50,322 nucleotides of DNA from Chromatiales bacterium (GCA_030145425.1 JAQYVO010000206.1:1-50322); one strand, 5' to 3'. Numbered from the stretch's first letter, positions 31,375-40,885 are shown. The notes: generated from the letters alone by a model not told the origin. Numbers and translations: made by a program.

Positions 31375-34121
31375 GAATATTTTCTACCCACCCCTGGTGG
31401 GTAGTTTTCGTTCTCTTTGTGCTCTCTCTGCTATCCAGTGTTCAAATAGGAAATGTCCGAATCCAGATTTCCGCTGAGGAATTACTGGTTATGGACGATC
31501 CTGAACGGCGAATCTTCGAAGAGATGCGGGCACGATTCGGCGATGATGAATTAGTCCTGGTTCTGTTGCAGGACGAGCAGCTTCTGGAAAAGGAAAAGCT
31601 GGAGGCAGTAAAGTTATTCATAACAGAAGTGGAGGCACTTCCCTTTGTCGGAAAAACCGAAAGCCTGTTTTCCGTTCCCCATCTAAAAACAGTTGAAGGG
31701 TTCCTCGACAAGGAACCTTACCTGGCAAGTGTCCCCGCTTCGGATCAGAAGGCCCGTGAATTACTCGATCAGGCCCTTATCAATCCGTTTGTTGAGCATG
31801 TGCTGCTTTCCCCGGACGCCAAGGTCATGGTAGTGGCGGTCATCCTGAACGAACAGGGAATCGACGACCTTTCCGTAACGGAAGCCATCGATGGACATCT
31901 TTCCGGTCTGAAAAGTCAGTTTGGCGATGCCTTTGCTATCGGGTCGCCCTATGTTCGAACGGAAATAACACAAAAAATAAGGCAGGAACAAAGCCGTCTG
32001 TTTCCGCTGGCCATTGCGGCCCTGCTAATTGCCCTCTTCCTGCTCCTTCGCCAATTGATTGATATTATTACTCCCATCCTTACCGCGGGGATCAGCATAC
32101 TCTGGACCCTGGGTCTCATGGGTTTGCTGGATATTCCTCTCAATATCGTAACATCGACCGTCCCGATACTGCTGATCGTGGTCGGATCAACAGAGGATAT
32201 TCATCTGTTGTCAGAATTTCGCCATGGCCAGAAAGACGGGCTCAAGACGCAACAGGCATTGCAGCGCATGTCACGGAAGATGGGTCGCACGGTATTGCTG
32301 ACCTTTATTACCACCTATGCGGGATTTCTCTCCGTAGGAGTGAGCCGGATAGAGGTACTCTGGCAGTTCGGTTTTCTGGCATCCACCGGGCTCCTGTTTA
32401 ATTTCCTCGTGACCATCTCCCTGGTTCCCGCCCTGCTTTCCCTTACCGGGCGTTGGCGGTTGGATGGCGGATCAAGACTTTTCGGAAAAGTTAACCTGAC
32501 CCTGGCAAAGAAATACTGGATCTGGCTGGAGCAAAACCGGAAGAAGGTGTTCGTGCTGTTCGGGCTGTGCACCCTGGTTGCCGTTGCAGGTTTTCCTGGC
32601 ATCCATGTCAATCACCATGCGATCGATAGTCTCGGCGACGACTCCAGGGCGCGTCGCCACCTGGAGACGGTTAACGAGAAACTGGCCGGGTTAGAGTCCT
32701 TTTCCGTAATACTTGACTCAGGCATAGAGGATACCTTTTTAAAGGTACGATATCTGGAGGAGCTCAGGGAGATCCAGGACTATATCCGGGAAGCGGGGTT
32801 ATCGAAATCCACGACCTCTTTTGTCGATTATCTGGCATTGTTGAACGGAGCCTTTCAAGAGCTGGAAAACCCGGAATTACCCTATTCGGACGACGTTGTC
32901 GACGAGTTGATGCTTTTTCTGAACTATGAGCGTATACGTGCCTATGTATCTGAAGATTACAGCAGCGCACGGATTGTGGTGCGCCACAATATATCCTCCA
33001 CCCGACAGCTGCAGGAATACATAGAAGATCTGCATGCATTTGTCGATTCCAACCTGGATCCCGGACTGGACGTCAGAATCTCCGGAAATTCGGTGCTTGC
33101 TTTATCGGCGACACACGCAATGATCAGCGGACAATTACAATCCATTCTTCTGCTGTTGGTATTCTTTGTCATAATCATATCGCTGCTCTTCATGGACCTG
33201 AGAGTGGGTCTTCTGGCGTCCATACCCAATATTTTTCCCGTGATTGTGCTGTTTGGCGTGATGGGTTATGCCGATATCCCATTGAATATAGGTACTGCCA
33301 TGGCGGCAGCCATAGCAATCGGAATCGCAGTAGACGATACCATGCACTTTATGCTGCGCTACAACCAGGAAATCAAGGCGTCGAAAAGTCAGTCCGGGGC
33401 CATGCACTTGACCATCTACGAAGAGGCATTACCGGTTGTATCCACCTCTGTCGCACTGATTGCCGGTTTTCTTGTTTTCGCCTTGTCCGGGTTCGAGCCA
33501 TTGGCACAGTTCGGAATGTTGAGCGCCCTGGTGATCGGAACTGCCCTCGTTGCCGACTTTACGATTACACCGCTGGTTATATCCACTCTACGCCTGGTCA
33601 CGCTTTGGGACCTGATGTCCTCAAGACTTAGACAGCAGATCATCCCTCGAAGCCAGTTATTCAAGGGAATGCGGCAATGGCAGATTCGAAAGTTCATACT
33701 TTCAAGTACGGTTCTGGAGTTTTCCCCCGGTGAAACGGTTTTCAAGAGGGGCGACGAGAGCGAAGAGCTCTTTCTGGTAATGGAAGGTCTGGTTGAAGTC
33801 AGCATACCGATCTCGAGCGGACCGGATAAAACCCTGGTGGTTGATCAATTTGGTACGGGCGAGTTGTTTGGTGACGTGGCCATGCTGGCCATGGAACGCC
33901 GTCGAACCAACGCCGTGGCAATCGCACCCACCAGCATTTTGGTATTAACGAGGGAGTCAATAAACAATACAACCAATTTTCATCCATTCATCGCATCACG
34001 GCTTTTTCTGAATCTTGCCACAGACGTCAGCAAGCGCTGGGTGAAATTCATTGTTAAACTTCGTAAAGAGACAAAAAAAATCGATCGGGAAGAGGAGGAA
34101 GCAAAAGATGCAGAGCGCTGA
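31359..34121 (+). CDS. RND/MMPL-family transporter fused to a cyclic-nucleotide-binding-like domain
   Basis: 920 residues. Two MMPL/SSD repeats are each built of a large outer loop and a bundle of membrane helices: helix 1 at about 10-28, five more at about 215-370 including TSTVPILLIVVGSTEDIHLL; then a second set from about 410 and 590-760 including AAAIAIGIAVDDTMHFMLRY. From about residue 780 a soluble domain reads FSPGETVFKRGDESEELFLV, then GELFGDVAML with ERRRTNAVAI, the pattern of a cNMP-binding beta-roll; the usual Glu of FGE is Asp here. It would export lipids, hopanoids or other hydrophobic cargo using proton motive force. An alternative start is M5 at 31371. Confidence 0.85.
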   Translation: MHKLMRIFSTHPWWVVFVLFVLSLLSSVQIGNVRIQISAEELLVMDDPERRIFEEMRARFGDDELVLVLLQDEQLLEKEKLEAVKLFITEVEALPFVGKTESLFSVPHLKTVEGFLDKEPYLASVPASDQKARELLDQALINPFVEHVLLSPDAKVMVVAVILNEQGIDDLSVTEAIDGHLSGLKSQFGDAFAIGSPYVRTEITQKIRQEQSRLFPLAIAALLIALFLLLRQLIDIITPILTAGISILWTLGLMGLLDIPLNIVTSTVPILLIVVGSTEDIHLLSEFRHGQKDGLKTQQALQRMSRKMGRTVLLTFITTYAGFLSVGVSRIEVLWQFGFLASTGLLFNFLVTISLVPALLSLTGRWRLDGGSRLFGKVNLTLAKKYWIWLEQNRKKVFVLFGLCTLVAVAGFPGIHVNHHAIDSLGDDSRARRHLETVNEKLAGLESFSVILDSGIEDTFLKVRYLEELREIQDYIREAGLSKSTTSFVDYLALLNGAFQELENPELPYSDDVVDELMLFLNYERIRAYVSEDYSSARIVVRHNISSTRQLQEYIEDLHAFVDSNLDPGLDVRISGNSVLALSATHAMISGQLQSILLLLVFFVIIISLLFMDLRVGLLASIPNIFPVIVLFGVMGYADIPLNIGTAMAAAIAIGIAVDDTMHFMLRYNQEIKASKSQSGAMHLTIYEEALPVVSTSVALIAGFLVFALSGFEPLAQFGMLSALVIGTALVADFTITPLVISTLRLVTLWDLMSSRLRQQIIPRSQLFKGMRQWQIRKFILSSTVLEFSPGETVFKRGDESEELFLVMEGLVEVSIPISSGPDKTLVVDQFGTGELFGDVAMLAMERRRTNAVAIAPTSILVLTRESINNTTNFHPFIASRLFLNLATDVSKRWVKFIVKLRKETKKIDREEEEAKDAER

Positions 34122-35007
34122 TCAACTACCGGCCTCAAGCTGCATCGGGGAGTTGCCATTCACTGGACCGGCAGCCGTGGCGTTGTTGTTTTGTGGTTGG
34201 AGGTCAGAGGGTCTATTGCTGAAGCGAATCGGGTTCCTTCTTATAGGGATGATCGCTTTGACGGCTTCCGGAGCCGGCATGACCGCTCGTATGCCGCTTT
34301 CCTTTGCTGAGCCCTACAGCGGGAAAAAAGTGAATAACTATCAGGTCACTTTGCCGGTTGCGCGCTCGGAGAAACGCCTTTTCATGATTCCCGAAGCCTG
34401 CGAAGCGGCAATGTCCAGTTTCGCCTCGGGTGCGTCTCAGTGGGGTACGAGAGTGGAACAGCGAATGTGGTGGAAGGTGAGGGGTGATTGCCAATACTAT
34501 GGATTTTTGTATCGATTTCCCAAGATGCCGTCGGAAGACTATGTCAGCAGTTACGATTTCATGAATGCCTACTTACGGGATATCCCCATGGGAGCAAGAT
34601 GCGCGGCCCTGGAGAATCCCGCCAGTATTCCCGGCTGTGAGCCGTTCCCCCCCGGTGTTCCCGATCTTTCCCGACTACTGCCCTTTGTCGACCGGGGGAT
34701 GGAGACGCCACGAATCGACGTAAGTCCCTGTCAGATGCAAAACGGTATTTTTCGCGGGCGGGTAATACAGGATAAAGACGGCGTACACTGCGAGGCAGAC
34801 CTTTCCGCTCCCGGTTTTCGCGTGATATCGGTGAACTACGCAGACGTAAACGGTGATGGGTATCTGGACGTCGTTCTGAGACTGATCCCATTGGGCCGGC
34901 ATGCGGGGCGAATGCCTTTGATACTGCCGCTAACACGCAAAGATCCAAATGGGGTCTTTACCGTGCCGACAGGTACAGTTCTGCCGGAAGTGCCGGGCAA
35001 CCAATAA
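34108..35007 (+). CDS. Exported protein of unknown function with a DxNGDGxxD motif
   Basis: 299 residues, starting at 34108 where GAGGAGGAAG precedes the ATG; it overlaps the transporter gene by 14 nt, so the two are translationally linked. A hydrophobic segment at about residues 38-54 (RIGFLLIGMIALTASG) is a signal sequence or anchor placed unusually far from the start; an internal start is possible. The mature part has several Cys residues (PEACEAA, GDCQYYG, ARCAAL, PGCEPF) that could form disulfides, and a calcium-loop-like ADVNGDGYLDVVL near the C-terminus as in FG-GAP repeats. No family recognised; perhaps an accessory of the RND transporter. Confidence 0.6.
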   Translation: MQSADQLPASSCIGELPFTGPAAVALLFCGWRSEGLLLKRIGFLLIGMIALTASGAGMTARMPLSFAEPYSGKKVNNYQVTLPVARSEKRLFMIPEACEAAMSSFASGASQWGTRVEQRMWWKVRGDCQYYGFLYRFPKMPSEDYVSSYDFMNAYLRDIPMGARCAALENPASIPGCEPFPPGVPDLSRLLPFVDRGMETPRIDVSPCQMQNGIFRGRVIQDKDGVHCEADLSAPGFRVISVNYADVNGDGYLDVVLRLIPLGRHAGRMPLILPLTRKDPNGVFTVPTGTVLPEVPGNQ

Positions 35008-35126
35008 AGTTGCCGACATATCGGTTAATAACTGTTTGCTTTTCGGGTATATTTTTTTAGATTGTTGCTTTTCCGCCCCGAAAGTGGATGAATGGTTTCC
35101 AAGATCAAACAGCAGGAGTTCGAGTA

Positions 35127-35954
35127 ATGTGTACGGTTTGCGGCTGCGGTGAAGGCGAGACCCGTATCGAAGATCACCATCACGGGCATGATCACGATCA
35201 TGGTCACGAACACCACCACCACGCCGACGGGCACACCCACGACTATGGCCAGGGTCCCGCGCACGCCCATGCCCCCGGCCTGAGTCAGGCACGCATGGTG
35301 CAGATCGAGCAGGATATCCTCGGCAAGAACAATCAGTATGCGAATGCCAACCGTCTCTGGCTGAACGGGCACGGCGTCCTGGCGCTGAATCTGGTTTCGA
35401 GCCCCGGTTCCGGCAAGACAGCGCTGTTGACCCGGACCATCAGCGACCTGGGGGGCAAACTGAAGCTGTCCGTTATCGAGGGTGACCAGCAGACCGCCAA
35501 CGACGCACAACGTATTCGCGAGACGGGTGTCAAAGCCCTGCAGATCAATACCGGAAAAGGCTGCCACCTGGACGCGCACATGGTGGGCCACGGGATCGAA
35601 ACCCTGAAACCGGAAGATGACAGCGTGCTGTTCATAGAGAATGTGGGCAACCTAGTCTGCCCGGCCGCCTTCGACCTGGGGGAGGCCCACAAGGTGGCGA
35701 TCCTCTCGGTCACCGAGGGCGAGGACAAGCCCATCAAGTATCCTGACATGTTCCATGCTGCCGATCTCATGCTTTTGAACAAGGTTGATCTGCTGCCTTA
35801 TCTCGAGTTCGATACCGATAAGTGCATCGAGTATGCAAAGCGTGTTAACCCGCGCATCAAGGTATTGCAGGTCTCAGCTACCAGCGGAGAGGGTATGGAG
35901 CCCTGGTATCGGTGGATTCAGGCCACCCGGCAACTGGCCCTGATCGGGCGCTGA
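35127..35954 (+). CDS. hypB: Hydrogenase nickel-incorporation GTPase HypB
   Basis: 275 residues. The N-terminus has the high-affinity nickel motif MCTVCGCGE followed by a histidine-rich stretch ([16 protein letters not shown] and more, about residues 17-45) for nickel storage. The GTPase domain follows: Walker [31 protein letters not shown] with the conserved metal-site Cys, and the base-recognition motif LLNKVDLL. It delivers Ni to the [NiFe]-hydrogenase large subunit. The start at 35127 keeps the Cys motif at the terminus, with AGGAG upstream. First gene of hypBCDE; no hypA lies upstream. Confidence 0.97.
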   Translation: MCTVCGCGEGETRIEDHHHGHDHDHGHEHHHHADGHTHDYGQGPAHAHAPGLSQARMVQIEQDILGKNNQYANANRLWLNGHGVLALNLVSSPGSGKTALLTRTISDLGGKLKLSVIEGDQQTANDAQRIRETGVKALQINTGKGCHLDAHMVGHGIETLKPEDDSVLFIENVGNLVCPAAFDLGEAHKVAILSVTEGEDKPIKYPDMFHAADLMLLNKVDLLPYLEFDTDKCIEYAKRVNPRIKVLQVSATSGEGMEPWYRWIQATRQLALIGR

Positions 35955-35956
35955 AC

Positions 35957-36190
35957 ATGTGTCTGGCGTTGCCCGCGCGGGTGGTATCCATCGATGAGCA
36001 GACCGACATGGCCATCGTGGCCCTGGGTGAGATAAAGAAAGAGATTTCCCTGGCGCTGGTGGAGGACGTGCAGATAGACGATTTTGTGCTGATCCACGTT
36101 GGCTACGCGCTGAACAAGGTCAGCCCGGAAGAGGCGGAGCTCACACTTGCCATGTTCGCCGAGGCCGGATTGGTGGAGCGGGACAGTTGA
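35957..36190 (+). CDS. hypC: Hydrogenase maturation chaperone HypC
   Basis: A 77-residue beta-barrel protein starting MCLALPARVVSID. The Cys right after the initiator Met is essential in HypC and fixes the start at 35957. It carries the Fe(CN)2CO unit with HypD and hands it to the hydrogenase large subunit. The C-terminal helix KVSPEEAELTLAMFAEAG is typical. It begins 2 nt after hypB, and its stop overlaps the hypD start. Confidence 0.97.
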   Translation: MCLALPARVVSIDEQTDMAIVALGEIKKEISLALVEDVQIDDFVLIHVGYALNKVSPEEAELTLAMFAEAGLVERDS

Positions 36191-37308
36191 GATATGTAGA
36201 GGAGTTCCGCAGTCAGGATCTGGCGCTTAAGCTGGCCAGGACCATCAAGCGGGAATGCGATCCGGACCGCCAGTACAACCTCATGGAGTTCTGTGGCGGA
36301 CATACCCACGCCATTTTCCGGTTTGGCGTGCAGGATCTTTTGCCCGAAAATCTGAGGTTCGTGCACGGCCCGGGTTGTCCTGTGTGTGTATTGCCCATCG
36401 GTCGCATCGACAATGCCATCCATCTGGCCACGGAACACGGCGTGATTCTGTGTACCTATGGCGATATGATGCGGGTGCCCGCCAGCGGCCGCAAGAGCCT
36501 GCTCAAGGTTAAGGCGGAGGGGGGCGATGTACGCATGGTCTATTCGACCCTGGATGCCCTGAAGATCGCCCGCGAGAATCCGCACCGGGAGGTCGTATTC
36601 TTCGCCATCGGATTCGAGACCACCACACCGCCTACTGCAGTCGCGATCAAGCAGGCCCAGGCGGAGGGCCTGAAAAACTTCAGCGTATTCTGCAATCATG
36701 TGCTGACCCCCGCTGCGATTCAAAACATCCTGGAATCGCCGGAGGTCCGGGAAATGGGCCCCGTGACCATCGACGGTTTCTTCGGCCCGTCCCACGTCAG
36801 TTCGATCATCGGCAGCCGTCCTTACGAATTTTTCTCCGAGGAGTTTCAGAAGCCTGTCGTGATCGCCGGCTTCGAGCCCCTGGATGTGATGCAGTCTGCC
36901 CTGATGCTGATCCGCCAGATCAACGAGGGACGCCACGAGGTGGAGAACGAATACACGCGAGTGGTTTCCCGTGAAGGCAATCTCAAGGCCCAGGCCCTGG
37001 TCGCCGAGGTTATGGAACTTCGCCGCAGCTTCGAATGGCGCGGCCTGGGACTGGTACCTTACAGCGCCCTGCAGATTAACAGTGCCTACGAAACATTCGA
37101 TGCGGAAAAAAGGTTCGAGATACCGGCGATTCAGGCATCCGACGTAAAAGGATGTGAATGTCCGCGGATCCTTCGGGGCGTCAAGAAACCTACAGACTGC
37201 CAGCTCTTTGGAACCGTCTGTACACCTGAAAATCCGATGGGTTCCTGTATGGTTTCCTCGGAGGGTGCCTGCGCCGCGTATTGGAGCTACGGGCGGTTCA
37301 GGCATTGA
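36187..37308 (+). CDS. hypD: Hydrogenase maturation protein HypD
   Basis: A 373-residue iron-sulfur protein that scaffolds Fe(CN)2CO assembly with HypC and HypE. Signature segments are MEFCGGHTHAIFRFG (active Cys), GPGCPVCVLPIG, FAIGFETTTP, and a C-terminal cluster-binding Cys set in KGCECPRIL, DCQLFGTVCTP and GSCMVSSEGACAAYW. The start codon is TTG within TTGA, overlapping the hypC stop; no ATG in this frame lies nearby. Length and all cysteines are normal. Confidence 0.97.
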   Translation: MRYVEEFRSQDLALKLARTIKRECDPDRQYNLMEFCGGHTHAIFRFGVQDLLPENLRFVHGPGCPVCVLPIGRIDNAIHLATEHGVILCTYGDMMRVPASGRKSLLKVKAEGGDVRMVYSTLDALKIARENPHREVVFFAIGFETTTPPTAVAIKQAQAEGLKNFSVFCNHVLTPAAIQNILESPEVREMGPVTIDGFFGPSHVSSIIGSRPYEFFSEEFQKPVVIAGFEPLDVMQSALMLIRQINEGRHEVENEYTRVVSREGNLKAQALVAEVMELRRSFEWRGLGLVPYSALQINSAYETFDAEKRFEIPAIQASDVKGCECPRILRGVKKPTDCQLFGTVCTPENPMGSCMVSSEGACAAYWSYGRFRH

Positions 37309-38345
37309 AGGAACGATTTCCGATACGTCTGAACACCCGCGATGGTACCGTGGATATGACCCACGGCAGCGGAGGGCGCGCGATGGCCCAGTTGATCCGG
37401 GAACTGTTCGTCAGGCACTTCGACAACGATCTGCTGCGCCAGGCCAATGATCAGGCGGCCTTCGACGTTTCCGCCGGTCGAATGGTCGTCAGCACCGACA
37501 GCCACGTGATTTCACCGCTCTTTTTCCCCGGCGGTGATATCGGTTCCCTTTCCGTGCACGGCACCATCAATGACGTGGCCATGTCCGGTGCCAGACCCCT
37601 CTATCTGACAGCCGGCTTCATACTGGAAGAGGGGTTTCCGCTGGCGGACCTGGAAAAGATCGTCCGCAGCATGGCGGGGGCGGCGACCGATGCCGGCGTG
37701 CCCGTGGTATCCGGGGATACCAAGGTGGTTGAAAGAGGTAAGGGTGACGGTGTCTTTATCACGACAACGGGTATCGGCATGGTGCCCGGAGGTGTGAATA
37801 TTTCCGGTGACAGGGCACGACCCGGTGATGCGATTCTGGTCAACGGCACGATCGGCGACCATGGTATCGCGGTCATGTCCAGCAGGGAAAATCTGGAATT
37901 CGAAACCGCGATCCAATCCGATTCTGCCGCTTTGCATGGCCTGGTTGCGGACATGGTGGAAGCCGTATCGACGATTCACTGTCTGCGCGATCCGACGCGC
38001 GGCGGGCTGGCGACCACCTTGAACGAGCTGGCGCAACAGTCCGGTGTCGGCATGAGGCTTCGCGAAGATGCAATACCCGTTGATCCCTCGGTTATTGCCG
38101 CCTGCGAACTGCTGGGGCTGGATCCGCTCTACGTTGCAAACGAGGGCAAGCTCATCTGCATCTGTGCCCACGAAGATGCACAACGGTTAATCGAAGTCAT
38201 GCGGGAGCACCCGTTGGGACGCCGGGCTGCAATCATCGGCGAGGTGGTAGCCGACGAGCAAGGTTTCGTGCAGATGGAGACCGGCTTCGGCGGCAGCCGC
38301 ATGGTGGACTGGCTGGCCGGGGAGCAGCTTCCCAGGATTTGTTGA
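37305..38345 (+). CDS. hypE: Hydrogenase maturation protein HypE
   Basis: A 346-residue PurM-like ATPase that dehydrates the carbamoylated C-terminal Cys to the cyanide ligand. Visible are DMTHGSGGRAMAQLIREL near the start, TDSHVISPLFFPGGDIG, VSGDTKVVERGKGDG, DPTRGGLATTLNE, and the C-terminus ending PRIC with the modified Cys last, as required. I place the start at the TTG at 37305, again in a TTGA overlap with the preceding stop; a TTG at 37281 or the ATG at 37356 are alternatives. Last intact gene of the cluster. Confidence 0.95.
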   Translation: MKERFPIRLNTRDGTVDMTHGSGGRAMAQLIRELFVRHFDNDLLRQANDQAAFDVSAGRMVVSTDSHVISPLFFPGGDIGSLSVHGTINDVAMSGARPLYLTAGFILEEGFPLADLEKIVRSMAGAATDAGVPVVSGDTKVVERGKGDGVFITTTGIGMVPGGVNISGDRARPGDAILVNGTIGDHGIAVMSSRENLEFETAIQSDSAALHGLVADMVEAVSTIHCLRDPTRGGLATTLNELAQQSGVGMRLREDAIPVDPSVIAACELLGLDPLYVANEGKLICICAHEDAQRLIEVMREHPLGRRAAIIGEVVADEQGFVQMETGFGGSRMVDWLAGEQLPRIC

Positions 38346-38350
38346 CAGCC

Positions 38351-38473
38351 ATGCGTATACTCTTCCTGACCCACGCCTTCAACAGCATCACCCAGCGGCT
38401 GTTCGACGAGTTGCAGGATCAGGGGTACGAGATCTCCGTGAAGTTCGATATCAATGACGCGGTAGCGAATTAA
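38351..38473 (+). pseudogene. Truncated N-terminus of HypX/HoxX-type hydrogenase maturation protein
   Basis: A 40-codon frame right after hypE reads MRILFLTHAFNSITQRLFDE and then LQDQGYEISVKFDINDAVAN before a TAA. This matches the start of HoxX/HypX, the two-domain formyltransferase/enoyl-hydratase-like protein that makes the CO ligand from formyl-CoA-level precursors under aerobic conditions; the intact protein is about 550 residues. Everything after the first Rossmann strand-helix unit is gone, and the convergent MFS gene begins 4 nt later. The family call is from memory of the N-terminus. Confidence 0.65.
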
Positions 38474-38476
38474 ACA

Positions 38477-39679
38477 TCATATCCGGGCGGCTTCGGCCGC
38501 AGTCCGCTGCCAGACGGTTTCACATCCCGGCTCCGGATGGTCGGGAATCATGCGTGCCAACACCAGGGAAATCAGAGCCATGGCGCTGCCTGCCAGGAAT
38601 ACGGCGGCGGGGGAAGCCAGCCAGAGCAGACCGAAAGCAACCGGGATGACCACCGCCGCAATGTGGTTGATGGAGAAGGCAACACCGGAAGTCGCGGCTA
38701 TGTCCGCGGGATCGGCGATCTTCTGAAAATAGCTGCGTATGGCAATGGCCATGGCGAACAGTAGATGATCGGCGACATAGAGCATGGCTGCCAGCCAGGG
38801 GCTGCTCACGAAGGCATAGGCAGCGAATATCAGGGCCAGCCCAAGGTACTCCAGGGTGAGTGCCCGCTGCTCTCCCCATCGGCTGATGAGGCGTCCGATG
38901 CGTGGTGCCATCCAGATATTCAGCAGGTGATTGATAAGAAACAGCAGGGCGATATCCCCGGCATCGAAATGAAAACGCTCAACCATCATAAAGGCGGCGA
39001 AGACGATGAAGATCTGGCGCCGGGCCCCTCCCATAAAGGTCAGGGCATAGTACAGCCAATAGCGGCGACGCAGAATGATGTGTTTGTGTTGCGTTGTGTT
39101 CTGCCCGAAGCGGGGAAATACCAGCCAGGCCGAGACTGCCACCGCCAGGGTCAGCCCGCCGGCAAAAAGATAGAGCCAGGCATAATCAAGCGCGAACACC
39201 TCTATACCCAGCCAGACTATGACGAAGGCGAACAGGGCGGCGAAAGAGCGGGCCGAGATCTGCCGCCCCATGGCCTCCGGCAGGCGATTTTTGCCAATCC
39301 ATTGCAGGGTCAGAGACTGTTGCAGGGTTTCGTAGTAGTGAAATCCGGTCGACATTATGAGGGTCGTGGCATACAGACCCCAGACAGTGGAGAACTGCCC
39401 GGTCAGCATCACCCCCAGCCCGGTCAGGCCGAGTGCCAGCAGCGCCAGGGCCTGCTCGCGAACCGCCAGCAGTACGAAAACAACAGTAAACGCAAGGAAT
39501 CCCGGGACTTCACGCAGTGACTGCAGGATTCCGATCTCTGCGCCGCTGAAGGCGGCACGCTCCACCACAAAGTTGTTGAGCAGCGCCTGCCAGACGGAGA
39601 AGGCTATCGACATGGCAGCTGCCATAAAGATAAGCAGTACTTCCGGTTTGCGCCAGTTTGGGGTTTGGGGATCGCTCAT
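38477..39679 (-). CDS. Major facilitator superfamily transporter
   Basis: 400 residues with about 12 hydrophobic helices (for example VLLIFMAAAMSIAFSVWQAL, FLAFTVVFVLLAV, AALFAFVIVWLGIEVFAL, AVVIPVAFGLLWLASPAAVF) and a basic loop between helices 6 and 7 (FPRFGQNTTQHKHIILRRRY). No substrate motif is recognisable. It is convergent with the hyp cluster, its stop only 4 nt from the truncated hypX frame, so the gene seems to mark the breakpoint of that cluster. Confidence 0.82.
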   Translation of the reverse strand: MSDPQTPNWRKPEVLLIFMAAAMSIAFSVWQALLNNFVVERAAFSGAEIGILQSLREVPGFLAFTVVFVLLAVREQALALLALGLTGLGVMLTGQFSTVWGLYATTLIMSTGFHYYETLQQSLTLQWIGKNRLPEAMGRQISARSFAALFAFVIVWLGIEVFALDYAWLYLFAGGLTLAVAVSAWLVFPRFGQNTTQHKHIILRRRYWLYYALTFMGGARRQIFIVFAAFMMVERFHFDAGDIALLFLINHLLNIWMAPRIGRLISRWGEQRALTLEYLGLALIFAAYAFVSSPWLAAMLYVADHLLFAMAIAIRSYFQKIADPADIAATSGVAFSINHIAAVVIPVAFGLLWLASPAAVFLAGSAMALISLVLARMIPDHPEPGCETVWQRTAAEAARI

Positions 39680-39863
39680 CGGTGAACAGACAGGGACTCA
39701 GGGACAAGTCACCTATTGTATCGATAAATGTGACCGACGGCTCCCGGAAAAAATCCACATCCTACGGTGCGCCCGGGTAACCCTCGGCCGATGGCATATT
39801 CGGGTTATTGAAATCCGGATTTATTCTGACAGCTTGAGCGAAAGGTAGAGGTTTAATCAAGCT

Positions 39864-40628
39864 TCATGCTGTAAGTTGAATTTGTGGTACTGCATTAATC
39901 TCTGAACGGGATATATCATCGACTACCTTATAGGCAGATGCTGCACTGTATCCGGTACCTGCAGGATCCGCATTTTCCTTATCCGGTTCTAACGCAACGG
40001 GCTCGTTATTCGCGCTGTCAGTCTTTTTGTTTTCTGCAAAGCGTTGTTCGGAAATTTCCTGTCTTGCTTCTGCTTCCATTTGGGCCGCGCTTGCAGCCAC
40101 CTTTCGATCCGTAGTTGAAGGATCGGCTGGTGCCAGGGCAGCTGCCTTGATCATTCGGGCTTTTTGAATTGTTGCCTCAGGATCGTTGGGCACGGGGCTG
40201 GTGTCTATACCAACCTCTCCGCCAACAGCATAACTTTTTCCATCCGGCCCGCGCTCGTATTCGAAAGAGGCGCCTCCGGTGGCATATCGCCCTGCAGCGG
40301 CGAGATGGGAGGCTTCATGGGCGCGTACCTCCCGATCCCGTTGCTTGAGTTCCTGTGTCCTTCTCAGGTCTTCTTCAGAAAGTGGCTTTGATGAAAAGCG
40401 GTTGCTCCCGGATTCCGATTTATCTTTTTCAGCTTTTCGATCAACGGAGTCAGTCGCATTTTGTGTGTCAACGGCGTTGCTGCCAGCTGACTTGGATTTC
40501 TGTGCGGGATTTACAGGAGTCACCGGTTCAGGGCCGACAGACTGAGACGCCTGGGCCGACCGGGATTGTGTACGGGCTACGTAAGCATCGGAGTAGGTGT
40601 TGTAGGGTGAGGTACTGCCGATGTTCAT
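39864..40628 (-). CDS. Putative metalloprotease, SprA-related (CJM1_0395) family
   Basis: 254 residues. The N-terminal 90 residues are low-complexity (Ser, Gln, Lys, Asp rich) and probably disordered. A conserved domain (about 90-210) contains LKQRDREVRAHEASHLAAAG with an HExxH-type zinc motif (HEASH), and then GGASFEYERGPDGKSYAVGGE, the family signature. The motif suggests peptidase activity, but I know of no substrate for this family. It lies 20 nt after the small flagellum-like gene and probably shares its FliA-type promoter. Confidence 0.8.
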   Translation of the reverse strand: MNIGSTSPYNTYSDAYVARTQSRSAQASQSVGPEPVTPVNPAQKSKSAGSNAVDTQNATDSVDRKAEKDKSESGSNRFSSKPLSEEDLRRTQELKQRDREVRAHEASHLAAAGRYATGGASFEYERGPDGKSYAVGGEVGIDTSPVPNDPEATIQKARMIKAAALAPADPSTTDRKVAASAAQMEAEARQEISEQRFAENKKTDSANNEPVALEPDKENADPAGTGYSAASAYKVVDDISRSEINAVPQIQLTA

Positions 40629-40648
40629 ACTAGCCGCTCAATGAGCGT

Positions 40649-40885
40649 TCAAGCCAATTCATCTAACAGGGTACCCAGTATTTCATTCTGAGTAGAAAGT
40701 ACCTTTGCTGATGCTTCCACCTGCAGGCTGTTGGACTTTAGATCCACAAGCGCCCCAGTAACAGCTTTATCCAAGACGGAACCGGATGCTCCTTGTGTTG
40801 CGATGGTCTGTGAGTTCCGACGTATCCCATCCATGCCCCGGTTAATTCCGGTTACTGCGCTGCTAAATCCTGAAATCGTACTCAT
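40649..40885 (-). CDS. Small flagellar-rod-like protein
   Basis: A 78-residue protein, MSTISGFSSAVTGINRGMDG at the start and LVDLKSNSLQVEASAKVLST near the end. The N-terminal ISGFSSAVTGI and C-terminal VEASAKVLSTQNEILGTLLD match the helix-forming ends of flagellar rod, hook and hook-associated proteins (FlgC/FlgE type), without any central domain. The near-consensus FliA promoter just upstream supports a motility link. Role unknown. Confidence 0.7.
   Translation of the reverse strand: MSTISGFSSAVTGINRGMDGIRRNSQTIATQGASGSVLDKAVTGALVDLKSNSLQVEASAKVLSTQNEILGTLLDELA

Noticed and set aside
35170-35270. CAT/CAC-rich stretch as a simple nucleotide repeat
   Set aside because: It encodes the histidine-rich nickel-storage region of HypB, so it is explained by coding function.
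36103-37305. 400-residue minus-strand frame opposite hypD
   Set aside because: Complete overlap with the well-conserved hypC/hypD genes; the product has no recognisable domain.
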